Positions 56,746 to 64,000 of a DNA stretch of 64,000 nt are shown one piece after another; within the stretch, counting starts at the first letter, position 1; the number at the start of each line of letters is the position of its first letter. The notes beneath the pieces are model-generated. The model searched no databases and was not told the origin of the DNA. It saw only the letters and a program-made list of their open reading frames with translations. Origin of the DNA: Collinsella aerofaciens (GTDB lineage Bacteria > Actinomycetota > Coriobacteriia > Coriobacteriales > Coriobacteriaceae). The stretch covers positions 71,593 to 135,592 of the forward strand of contig JAPJOH010000001.1 of assembly GCA_030826265.1 (NCBI GenBank), given 5' to 3'. A program made the translations under genes and the position numbers.

Positions 56746-58041
56746 ATGGATGCACCAAAGAGATTGACCCAAAAGGGATATAGGCCCCGGCTCATAGAGG
56801 AGCGCCTCGACACCCTTATGCGGGCGTTTGGCTGTGTGGAGATCAACGGCCCCAAATGGTGCGGCAAGACCTGGACGGCGCTCTCTCGCTCGGCGAGCGT
56901 CTCCAGGCTCGATGAGCCTGCGCAGCGTGCGGCGGCAGAGGTCGACCCAAGCCTGGCGCTCATCGGCGATGCGCCACACCTGGTCGATGAATGGCAGGAG
57001 GTGCCCGAGGTTTGGGATGCCGCCCGGCGTTTCGTGGACGCGAGCGGCAACGAACGGGGGACACTTTTGCTCACGGGCTCGACCGCGCTCAAAAGCGAGG
57101 AGCGCAGCCATGTTCGTCATTCCGGCACGGGTAGGATCGCCCGTCTGTCAATGCGCCCCATGGCCCTGTGTGAGTCGGGCGACGGCGAGCCGCTCGTGTC
57201 ACTGGCAAGCCTCTTTAAGGGCGAGGATTTTGCCCCTCAGCGTCGCGAGAGCACGGTGGATGACGTCGCCCGCTGGTGCTGCAGGGGCGGTTGGCCTGCA
57301 AATCTTGGGCTTTCGGAAGATCTTGCGCGAGAGACGGCAAGCCAGTACGTGCACTCGGTGCTCGACGTCAACGTGCTGGACGAGGGCATGTCGCCCGAGC
57401 TTGCACACGGCCTTTTGCGAGCTCTTGCCATGAACGAGAGCCAGGCTGTCACGTACAAGACGCTCGTAAAGGACGCCTCGTACGGTGAGGCGGGCCCCGA
57501 CGAGAGGACCATCGCTGCGTACTTGGACCTCTTCAACAGGCTCAAGCTGACCGAGGACCTGTGCGGATGGGAGCCGCCCATGCGCTCGAAGGCCCGCGTT
57601 CGCGTGCGCCCCAAGCGCTACTTCTGTGACCCGTCACTTGCGGCGGCGTTGCTGGGGGCTACCCCTGAGCGGCTGCTTGGCGATATGCAAACGCTGGGGA
57701 TGCTCTTTGAGAATCTCGTCCTGCGCGACGTGCGCGTGTTCCTTTCCACCTACGGCGGTGTCGACAACAGTGTCCATTATTTCCGAGATGAGAAGGGCCT
57801 TGAGGTCGATCTGATCGTTGAGCACGACGGGCGCTGGGGAGCCATCGAGGTCAAGCTGAGTGATGCGAAAGCAGACGATGGAGCGAGAAATCTCAAGGCG
57901 CTGGAGAGGAAAGTGCTCTCCAATCCTGCCGCCCAGAATGCCACGCCGGCGTTTTTGGCGGTCGTGGTTGGAAAGGGGAGCATTGCCTACACACGCGACG
58001 ACGGCGTGGCGGTGATTCCCATGGCGGCACTTGGGGCGTAG
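56746..58041 (+). CDS. AAA_14/DUF4143 ATPase with PD-(D/E)XK-like C-terminus
   Basis: A 431-residue protein of the AAA_14/DUF4143 family. Walker A is INGPKWCGKTWTAL (about residues 34-47) and the Walker B-like segment is LVDEWQEVPEVWDAARR. LLTGSTAL is sensor-1-like. The DUF4143 part has QYVHSVLDVNVLDEG and LGMLFENLVLRDVRVFLS. The C-terminus EVDLIVEHDGRWGAIEVKLS fits the PD-(D/E)XK fold (D, then EVK). It shares overall design, but little sequence, with the ATPase just upstream. The ATG at 56746 follows GAGAGGGACGG. Its role is unknown. Confidence 0.87.
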   Translation: MDAPKRLTQKGYRPRLIEERLDTLMRAFGCVEINGPKWCGKTWTALSRSASVSRLDEPAQRAAAEVDPSLALIGDAPHLVDEWQEVPEVWDAARRFVDASGNERGTLLLTGSTALKSEERSHVRHSGTGRIARLSMRPMALCESGDGEPLVSLASLFKGEDFAPQRRESTVDDVARWCCRGGWPANLGLSEDLARETASQYVHSVLDVNVLDEGMSPELAHGLLRALAMNESQAVTYKTLVKDASYGEAGPDERTIAAYLDLFNRLKLTEDLCGWEPPMRSKARVRVRPKRYFCDPSLAAALLGATPERLLGDMQTLGMLFENLVLRDVRVFLSTYGGVDNSVHYFRDEKGLEVDLIVEHDGRWGAIEVKLSDAKADDGARNLKALERKVLSNPAAQNATPAFLAVVVGKGSIAYTRDDGVAVIPMAALGA

Positions 58042-58290
58042 TGGTTTTGCGGGCGTGCCGTGCTTCCTTTACCGAAAATCCATTTGGTAAACCAGATGCT
58101 CGCGGATAGAATAAAGTTGACGGCAGCCCAAGGGTGATAGCTGGGCAGCGCCGTTGCTTGGTCAAGAGGTCAGTGCCTTAATGGCAGCGACTTGTTATGC
58201 TTCGAATGCTGCTTGAGTGCCTCGGAAAGTTCGATAAGCGCCGTGAAGAGCGAGACCAAAGCAACCAAGAGCTCTGTGAGCTCTGATGGG

Positions 58291-58336
58291 CCCGGGATGA
58301 CCTCTGATTCAAGTCACCGGGCCTCAATCTTTTTCA
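58291..58336. repeat. Conserved-loop hairpin, copy 1
   Basis: GCCCGGGATGAC and GTCACCGGGC pair around CTCTGATTCAA and are followed by a T-rich run, so it can terminate transcription. The segment TGACCTCTGATTCAAGTCA recurs with one change at 59247-59265. The remainder of the 449-bp gap (58042-58490) contains no supported gene apart from a possible 47-codon minus-strand frame (58170-58313). Confidence 0.65.
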
Positions 58337-58490
58337 TGCATTTGAATAGAGCGGGCGACTCTCTTGGGGCCGTCTGCATGGCGTGTGCTTGGCGCATGGT
58401 ATTGCGCCCCGCTTTCATGTCCGCGCGGGCGCCTATCCTTACGGCAATGTAGCCGCCTATGTAGCAAGCGGCAGTTGACGGAGAAAGGCC

Positions 58491-59231
58491 ATGACCGTGT
58501 CAGCTGAAAAGACGCCGGGTATCTTGGCTATCGACACGACGAACTTTGCGCGCCAGATTGTGCTGGACTTTGAGTTTGCGCCGGTGCCAAAGCAGCGCCA
58601 GCGCCGTGGACTGCGCAATGAGATTATCGAGGTCGGCGCCGTCAAGCTCGATTACCACGGCAACGTTATGGGCGAGTTCTCGCAGTTTGTGCAGACGGAA
58701 TTTACCGAAGGCGTTGCGTTTCCCGTCCGCGAGCTCACAGGTATATCGGCCGTGGACACCGCGATGGCCGACCCGCTCTACATGGTGATCAAAAGGCTCA
58801 GCGATTGGATCGGCCGCTACTCCGCCCAGATAGTTTGCTGGAGCGGGACGGACCGTCGACAGCTTATGACCGAGTGCCAGGCAAAGCAAATCGACCTTGC
58901 CGCATTTCCTACGGACTGGGCCGATCTGCAGGCGTTTTACACCTCGATCATGGACGTGGGCAGCCACGAGTGCGTCTCTTTGAATGACGCGGCGACGTGG
59001 TTTGGCATCGAGTTTGACGAGTCGACGGGTCACGCCCACAGTGCCCTAGCCGACGCGCGCGTGACCGCCAAGTTGCTCAAGCAGGTGATGGACGGGGACT
59101 ATCGCGTGAGTCCGCGTGCTCAGGAGATCCGCCAGCGGTGGAGGATGGGCGATCGAGCCCAGATGCGCCTTTCCAACAAGTGCCCCGAGCTGGGCGACCT
59201 GCTGCTGAAGCTGAAGGCGGAGGGGAGGTAG
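58491..59231 (+). CDS. DEDDh-type 3'-5' exonuclease domain protein
   Basis: A 246-residue nuclease of the DnaQ/RNase T fold. Exo I is IVLDFEFAP (Asp and Glu ligands, about residues 23-31). Exo II lies in the IGRYSAQIVCWSGTDRRQL region. Exo III is GHAHSALADARVTAKLL with the catalytic histidine and aspartate near residue 185. It could act on DNA or RNA; no other domain tells. The ATG follows GGAGAAAGGCC. Similar hairpins flank it on both sides. Confidence 0.85.
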   Translation: MTVSAEKTPGILAIDTTNFARQIVLDFEFAPVPKQRQRRGLRNEIIEVGAVKLDYHGNVMGEFSQFVQTEFTEGVAFPVRELTGISAVDTAMADPLYMVIKRLSDWIGRYSAQIVCWSGTDRRQLMTECQAKQIDLAAFPTDWADLQAFYTSIMDVGSHECVSLNDAATWFGIEFDESTGHAHSALADARVTAKLLKQVMDGDYRVSPRAQEIRQRWRMGDRAQMRLSNKCPELGDLLLKLKAEGR

Positions 59232-59285
59232 GCGGGGCTCCGGGAATGACCTCTGACTCAAGTCAACGGGGCTCATTTTGCTTTC
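59232..59285. repeat. Conserved-loop hairpin, copy 2, after the exonuclease
   Basis: TGACCTCTGACTCAAGTCA (59247-59265) repeats the core of copy 1 at 58299-58317. The flanking stem is weaker here (GGGGCTCC.. with ..ACGGGGCT). A T-rich stretch (CATTTTGCTTTCTTTG) follows, so it may terminate the exonuclease transcript. Confidence 0.6.
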
Positions 59286-59305
59286 TTTGGAGCTTTCTCA
59301 CGGGG

Positions 59306-59335
59306 CTGACTTTACTTCGTCTCATTTAGTATAAA
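59306..59335 (+). promoter_or_regulatory. Candidate hsdR promoter
   Basis: CTGACT (59306-59311) and TATAAA (59330-59335), 18 bp apart, lie about 90 bp upstream of hsdR. Confidence 0.45.
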
Positions 59336-59422
59336 GCGGCTGCTAGATTGCATAGTGATGATAAAATTAATCAACTCAACATCAATAGCTGTCGCTTTGC
59401 GCAATGAGGGGTTCCGAGACGT

Positions 59423-61753
59423 ATGAACGAGTCTGACACACGGCTTAAACTCATTGATCCTGCGATTATGAAGTCGTGGGATCGCAATACCCAAGTCTTC
59501 ACTGAGTATTTCTTTACCAGTGGCGAGATTGTTGTGCGCGGAAGTATGGTCACCCGTAAAGACAAGAAGAAGGCTGACTACCTTCTGATGTATGCTCCGG
59601 GCATCCCTATCGCAATCGTCGAGGCTAAGGATACGGAGCACACCGTTGATGCCGGTCTCCAACAGGGGATGGGATATGCCCAGCTGCTCGATATTCCGTT
59701 TGCGTACAGCTCAAACGGAAAGGGTTTTGTTGAGCACGATTTTCTTACCGGGAAAGAGCGCGCTCTTGCCATGGACGAGTTTCCCACTCCGGCGGAACTT
59801 TGGACACGATACTCAAAAGCTAAGGGGCTTGAACATCCGTATAGCCAGGAGATTGTGACCGCTCCGTATTACCAGGAGCACGGCGGCAATCATCCTCGCT
59901 ACTATCAGTGCATCGCCATCAATCGTACGCTTGAAGCTATTGCGCGAGGTAAGAATCGCATCTTGCTCGTTATGGCAACGGGAACGGGAAAGACTTTTAC
60001 GGCTTTTCAAATCGTTCATCGCTTGCGACAGACTACCGAGGTTCGTAAGGTTCTCTATCTGGCGGACCGCAATATTCTCGTCGATCAGACCATAGACGGC
60101 GATTTCAAGCCTCTCAAGAGGGTTACAACCAAGGTCGTAGGTCGAAAGCTCGATTCTGCTTACGAGGTCTATTTCTCGCTCTACCAACAGCTTGTTGGAG
60201 AAAACGGTGAAGAAATATTCCGCGAGTTCGACTCGGAATTCTTTGATTTGATTATCGTCGACGAGTGCCATCGCGGAAGCGCCGCGGCGGACTCCGCATG
60301 GCGTAAGGTACTTGAGTATTTCAATTGTGCAATTCAAATCGGTATGACGGCTACGCCAAAGGAGACTGAAGAGGTTTCAAACATTACCTACTTCGGCGAA
60401 CCTGTCTACACCTACTCCCTTAAACAGGGAATCGAGGATGGCTTTCTCGCCCCGTATAAAGTTATTCGTCCTAAGCTGAACGTCGACATTTACGGATACC
60501 GTACTGAGGAAGGCACCATAGATGATCGCGGCGAAGCTCTGCCCAAACGTGTTTTCGAGAAGCAAGACTTCGACAGCGAGATTGTCATCAAAGAGCGCTA
60601 CGAGGAAGTTGCCAAGCGGATAACTCAATTTCTAAAGGAGACGGATCGTTACTCCAAGACCATAGTCTTTTGCGTTGACATCGAGCATGCCGAAAATATG
60701 CGACGTGCCCTTGTAAACGAGAACGCCGATATCGTAAGAGATCACCCCACCTACATCATGAAGATTACGGGTGACGACAGGGAAGGTAAGGCTCAGTTAG
60801 ATAACTTCATCGACCCCGACGAGAAATACCCGACCATCGTTACGACTTCGAAGCTTCTCACCACTGGTGTTAATTGCAAGACGTGTAAGGTAGTCGTGCT
60901 CGACAACAAGTTCGGTGAGCACGGAATGACGGAGTTCAAGCAGATTATCGGCCGCGGAACCCGTATCTGTGAGGACTACGACAAACTCTATTTCACCATC
61001 CTCGATTTTCGTGACGCATCGCGTTTGTTTGCAGATCCCGAGTTTGATGGCGAACCTGTTGTTGTGTTTGAGCCTAATCCGGGTGACCCCATTGCGGATC
61101 CGGGTCCCGGCGGCAATGGCGGCAGTCCCGTTCCGCCTCCGTCTCCGATCGTAGACCCACCCGTATTGCCGCCGGACGATCCGTCCTCCCATGTGAAATA
61201 TCACGTTCATGGGGCCGACGTCTATGTAGTGTCGGAGATGGTGCAGTATTACTCCTCCGATGGCCTTCTTGTAACTGAGAGCCTTAAGGACTATACGCGA
61301 AAAAACATTCTCGGCGAATACGACACTCTTGACCACTTCCTAGCGGCGTGGAACTCTGAACATAAGAAACAAGCGATTATCGATGAGCTGCGCGCGCGTG
61401 GCGTATTCCTGGATGAGCTGCGGCTCGAGACTGGACAGGAGCAAATGAGCGACTTTGACCTCATTTGCCACATTGCTTACGACCAGAGACCTCTTACGCG
61501 CAGCGAGAGAGCCAATAGTGTCAAGAAAAAGGGCGTGCTCTATGAGTATGCCGGCGTCGCGCGTGAGGTCCTTGAAGCGCTTCTCGACAAATATGCGACG
61601 TCGAACCTCGTAGACTTGGACGACACCCACGTCCTCGACCTCGAGGAATTCCGTCGGTTTGGCAGCCCAATGAAGATCGTCGCCGCATTCGGCGGCAAAC
61701 AACAGTACATTCAGGCAGCGCAGATGCTCGAGGACGAGCTCTACATCGCATAG
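59423..61753 (+). CDS. hsdR: Type I restriction enzyme R subunit
   Basis: HsdR, 776 residues, the ATP-driven translocase and nuclease. The N-terminal nuclease domain has KKADYLLMYAP and IAIVEAKD (D ... ExK) at about residues 52-72. Helicase motif I is VMATGTGKTFTAF (about 190), motif II is IIVDECHRG, motif III is GMTATP and motif VI is QIIGRGTRI. A Pro/Gly-rich linker (about 553-590, PNPGDPIADPGPGG onward) joins a C-terminal domain like that of EcoEI R proteins, where HsdM contact is expected. It is shorter than EcoKI HsdR but near EcoEI length. The start follows GGGGTTCCGAGACGT, a weak ribosome binding site. Confidence 0.93.
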   Translation: MNESDTRLKLIDPAIMKSWDRNTQVFTEYFFTSGEIVVRGSMVTRKDKKKADYLLMYAPGIPIAIVEAKDTEHTVDAGLQQGMGYAQLLDIPFAYSSNGKGFVEHDFLTGKERALAMDEFPTPAELWTRYSKAKGLEHPYSQEIVTAPYYQEHGGNHPRYYQCIAINRTLEAIARGKNRILLVMATGTGKTFTAFQIVHRLRQTTEVRKVLYLADRNILVDQTIDGDFKPLKRVTTKVVGRKLDSAYEVYFSLYQQLVGENGEEIFREFDSEFFDLIIVDECHRGSAAADSAWRKVLEYFNCAIQIGMTATPKETEEVSNITYFGEPVYTYSLKQGIEDGFLAPYKVIRPKLNVDIYGYRTEEGTIDDRGEALPKRVFEKQDFDSEIVIKERYEEVAKRITQFLKETDRYSKTIVFCVDIEHAENMRRALVNENADIVRDHPTYIMKITGDDREGKAQLDNFIDPDEKYPTIVTTSKLLTTGVNCKTCKVVVLDNKFGEHGMTEFKQIIGRGTRICEDYDKLYFTILDFRDASRLFADPEFDGEPVVVFEPNPGDPIADPGPGGNGGSPVPPPSPIVDPPVLPPDDPSSHVKYHVHGADVYVVSEMVQYYSSDGLLVTESLKDYTRKNILGEYDTLDHFLAAWNSEHKKQAIIDELRARGVFLDELRLETGQEQMSDFDLICHIAYDQRPLTRSERANSVKKKGVLYEYAGVAREVLEALLDKYATSNLVDLDDTHVLDLEEFRRFGSPMKIVAAFGGKQQYIQAAQMLEDELYIA

Positions 61754-61772
61754 AGAAAGGTAACGATAGCAA

Positions 61773-63251
61773 ATGGCACTGGGATCTCTCGTAAAGACCC
61801 TGCAGAACATCATGCGCAAAGACGCCGGCATCAATGGCGATGCGCAGCGCATTGAGCAGATGACTTGGCTTTTCTTCCTCAAGATTTACGATGCCAAGGA
61901 GCAGGAGTGGGAGTTTCACGATGACTCCTATCAGTCCATCATCCCCGAGCGCTTGCGCTGGTATAGCTGGGCGCACGATGCGAAAGACGGCAAGGCGCTT
62001 ACTGGCGATGAGCTTCTCGACTTTGTGAACAATGATCTATTCAAGACTCTTGAGAGTCTTGAGCTTGCACCTGATGCGCCTTTGCGACACGTCGTCGTCA
62101 AGGCTGCTTTTACTGACGCCAACAACTACATGAAGGATGGGATTCTACTTCGTCAAGTCATCAACGAGATTGACGAGTCGGTTGATTTTACCGAGTACAA
62201 AGAGCGCCACGCCTTCGGTGAAATTTACGAGACCATCCTGAAAGACTTACAGTCCGCGGGTAATGCCGGCGAGTTTTACACGCCCCGAGCGGTGACTGAC
62301 TTTATGGCCCAGGCACTTGCGCCCAAGCTCGGCGAGACTGTGGCTGACTTCGCGTGTGGCACGGGCGGCTTTTTGACGAGCGCCCTCAAGATTCTCGACT
62401 CCCAGGTTCAGACTCCAGCCGATCGTGAACTCTATGCAAGATCGGTCTACGGCATCGAGAAGAAGCAGCTCCCTTACCTGCTGTGCGTGACCAACATGCT
62501 GTTGCACGATATCGATAATCCTGAAGTCTTTCACGATAACTCTCTCGAGAAGGATGTTCGCGAGTGGAAGCACAAGCCTGACGGCCAGTTTGACGTCGTA
62601 CTTATGAACCCGCCCTATGGCGGGTCCGAGAGTGCATCGGTGCAAAACAACTTCCCTGTTGCACTCCGTAGCTCCGAGACCGCAGATCTATTCCTTGGAC
62701 TCATTCTTTATCGTCTTAAGCGAGGCGGCCGCGCTGCTGTTATCATTCCGGATGGTTTTCTCTTTGGCCAGGATAGTGCAAAGACGGAGATCAAGCGTCG
62801 CCTGCTTGAGGACATGAACTTGCATACTGTCTTGCGCCTTCCACAGAGTGTTTTCGCTCCGTACACGAGCATCACTACTAACGTTCTGTTCTTCGATAAT
62901 ACGGGGGCCTCTGAGGGCGTTTGGTTCTATCGCATGGACATGCCCGAGGGGTATAAACACTTCTCTAAGACCAAGCCCATTAGGATCGAACATTTTGCAC
63001 CTGTAAAGGAATGGTGGGAGAACCGTCGGGATATCGAGGAAGACGGCAATCCCAAGGCCAAGTACTATACGGTTGACGAGTTGCGAGACGGCGGTTTTAA
63101 CTTTGACGTGTGCGGCTATCCTCACGAGGAAGAGGAGATCTTACCGCCTGACGAACTGATCAGGAACTACAAAGAAGAGCGCGCTAAGCTCGATGCCGAG
63201 ATTGACCAGAAGCTTGCTCGTATTTGCGAGATTCTTGGGATTGAGGCGTAG
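61773..63251 (+). CDS. hsdM: Type I restriction-modification methyltransferase M subunit
   Basis: HsdM, 492 residues, makes N6-methyladenine. The N-terminal helical domain (MALGSLVKTLQNIMRKDAGI ... QMTWLFFLKIYDAKE) is followed by GEFYTPRAVTDFMAQ. SAM motif I is VADFACGTGGFLTSA (about residue 190) and catalytic motif IV is VVLMNPPYGG (about 280). It is complete. GAGAAAGG precedes the ATG. Its stop TAG lies directly before the hsdS ATG. Confidence 0.95.
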   Translation: MALGSLVKTLQNIMRKDAGINGDAQRIEQMTWLFFLKIYDAKEQEWEFHDDSYQSIIPERLRWYSWAHDAKDGKALTGDELLDFVNNDLFKTLESLELAPDAPLRHVVVKAAFTDANNYMKDGILLRQVINEIDESVDFTEYKERHAFGEIYETILKDLQSAGNAGEFYTPRAVTDFMAQALAPKLGETVADFACGTGGFLTSALKILDSQVQTPADRELYARSVYGIEKKQLPYLLCVTNMLLHDIDNPEVFHDNSLEKDVREWKHKPDGQFDVVLMNPPYGGSESASVQNNFPVALRSSETADLFLGLILYRLKRGGRAAVIIPDGFLFGQDSAKTEIKRRLLEDMNLHTVLRLPQSVFAPYTSITTNVLFFDNTGASEGVWFYRMDMPEGYKHFSKTKPIRIEHFAPVKEWWENRRDIEEDGNPKAKYYTVDELRDGGFNFDVCGYPHEEEEILPPDELIRNYKEERAKLDAEIDQKLARICEILGIEA

Positions 63252-64000
63252 ATGAAGGCAAAAGACCTGAAGAACTCAATCCTGCAAATGGCGATTGAGG
63301 GAAAGCTCGTTCCACAAGACCCGAGTGATGAGCCTGCAAGCGTCCTGCTTGAGCGTATTCGTGAAGAGAAGCATAAGCTTATTGCTGAGGGTAAGGCTAA
63401 ATTCCCGAAGGGCGGGGAGAGCATTATCTATATCGGTTCCGATGGCTCCCCCTATGAGAAGCACGTGGACACTAAGGGACGCGTTCTGAGCGACAAGTGC
63501 ATCGCGGACGAGGTTCCGTTTGGGATTCCGGAAAGCTGGGCCTGGGCGAGATTTAGTGAAGTCATTGGAATTGCAGCGCGTTTGGTCGACCCGTTGAAAT
63601 ATCAGGACTTTCCTCATATCGCGCCTGACAACATCCAAAAAGGCACCGGAAAGCTCTTGTTCTGTCATAGTGTTAAGGCCGACGAGGTTAAGAGCGCCAA
63701 TCACCTGTTCTCTGCAGGACAGATTCTCTATTCGAAGATTCGTCCAGCTCTTCGAAAGGCGGTTATCGCCCCTTTTGATGGGCTGTGTAGTGCGGATATG
63801 TATCCGCTCAACACCAAGCTGCAACCTGAATATGTCCTCACGGTTCTCCTCAGCAATTTCTTCACTGAGGAGACGCTTAAGGGTGATACGCGTGTCAAAA
63901 TGCCAAAGACTAATCAGAAGTCATTGAACGTCATTCTGGTCCCAGTTCCGCCTCTCGCCGAGCAGCGCCGCACCGTCGAGCGGGTGAACGAGCTCATGCC
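63252..64000 (+). CDS. hsdS: Type I restriction-modification specificity subunit, cut by window edge
   Basis: The first 249 codons of HsdS. It begins MKAKDLKNSILQMAIEGKLV, the usual conserved start of this subunit family. The segment VPFGIPESWAWARFSEVI opens target recognition domain 1. LVPVPPLAEQRRTVERVNEL at the right edge is the start of the central conserved helix. The second target domain lies outside the window, so neither the sequence recognised nor any inverted-repeat switching of hsdS can be judged. Confidence 0.92.
   Translation, partial: MKAKDLKNSILQMAIEGKLVPQDPSDEPASVLLERIREEKHKLIAEGKAKFPKGGESIIYIGSDGSPYEKHVDTKGRVLSDKCIADEVPFGIPESWAWARFSEVIGIAARLVDPLKYQDFPHIAPDNIQKGTGKLLFCHSVKADEVKSANHLFSAGQILYSKIRPALRKAVIAPFDGLCSADMYPLNTKLQPEYVLTVLLSNFFTEETLKGDTRVKMPKTNQKSLNVILVPVPPLAEQRRTVERVNELM

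Noticed and set aside
58192..58452. 86-codon plus-strand frame in the gap before the exonuclease
   Set aside because: No ribosome binding site, it reads through a terminator-like hairpin, and the composition is not gene-like.

Overview
The window reads as chromosomal DNA of a high-GC Gram-positive, most likely a gut member of the Coriobacteriia (Collinsella or a close relative). This is inferred from G+C-rich coding with many GTG/TTG starts, an actinobacterial RNA polymerase and ribosomal protein set combined with a Firmicutes-type fatty acid synthesis cluster, a PTS permease, and an anaerobic selenium-type xanthine dehydrogenase cluster. No database search was possible. I saw no rRNA, tRNA, CRISPR array or prophage.

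Layout. 1-2.3 kb: an unidentified gene cut by the left edge, then a PLP aminotransferase and a large nested palindrome. 2.3-12.8 kb: rplJ-rplL behind an L10 leader, galU, rpoB-rpoC. 13.1-14.7 kb: an ECF sigma factor and its overlapping membrane-protein partner, behind a likely autoregulated promoter. 15.1-18.5 kb: rpsL-rpsG-fusA-rpsJ, ending in a terminator. 18.6-30.0 kb: birA, divergent from a compact type II fatty acid synthesis operon (fabH-acpP-fabK-fabD-fabG-fabF-accB-fabZ-accC-accDA) with a lone PTS EIIC at its end. 30.2-32.0 kb: a manganese-type CDF exporter and a histidine phosphatase, followed by a second nested palindrome. 32.4-38.2 kb: rplC-rplD-rplW-rplB-rpsS-rplV-rpsC-rplP-rpmC-rpsQ-rplN-rplX. 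The classical str/S10/spc supercluster is therefore split: tuf is absent, rpsJ lies about 14 kb from rplC, and nothing of spc follows rplX. 38.6-40.4 kb: a Gfo/Idh/MocA oxidoreductase and a DeoR regulator. 40.5-43.7 kb: an RNA-modification pair on the minus strand (U32 protein, RluA-type pseudouridine synthase). 44.0-54.8 kb: ridA, then a purine/selenium module (YheO-type regulator, NCS2 permease, SsnA, YgfK, polyferredoxin, Se-type xanthine dehydrogenase). 55.2-64 kb: an accessory region with two AAA-ATPase/PD-(D/E)XK proteins, each behind its own repeat-type operator, a DEDDh exonuclease between conserved-loop hairpins, and a type I restriction-modification operon hsdR-hsdM-hsdS cut by the right edge.

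The most unusual signals are these. (1) Two nested palindromes share a conserved core, with a compensatory base change in its stem, but have locus-specific long arms; both sit just upstream of ribosomal-protein promoters. (2) The C-terminus of the beta-prime subunit carries a helix-hairpin-helix segment resembling the alpha-subunit C-terminal domain. (3) The ribosomal protein cluster is split. (4) The two ATPase-nuclease genes have striking operator-like repeats.
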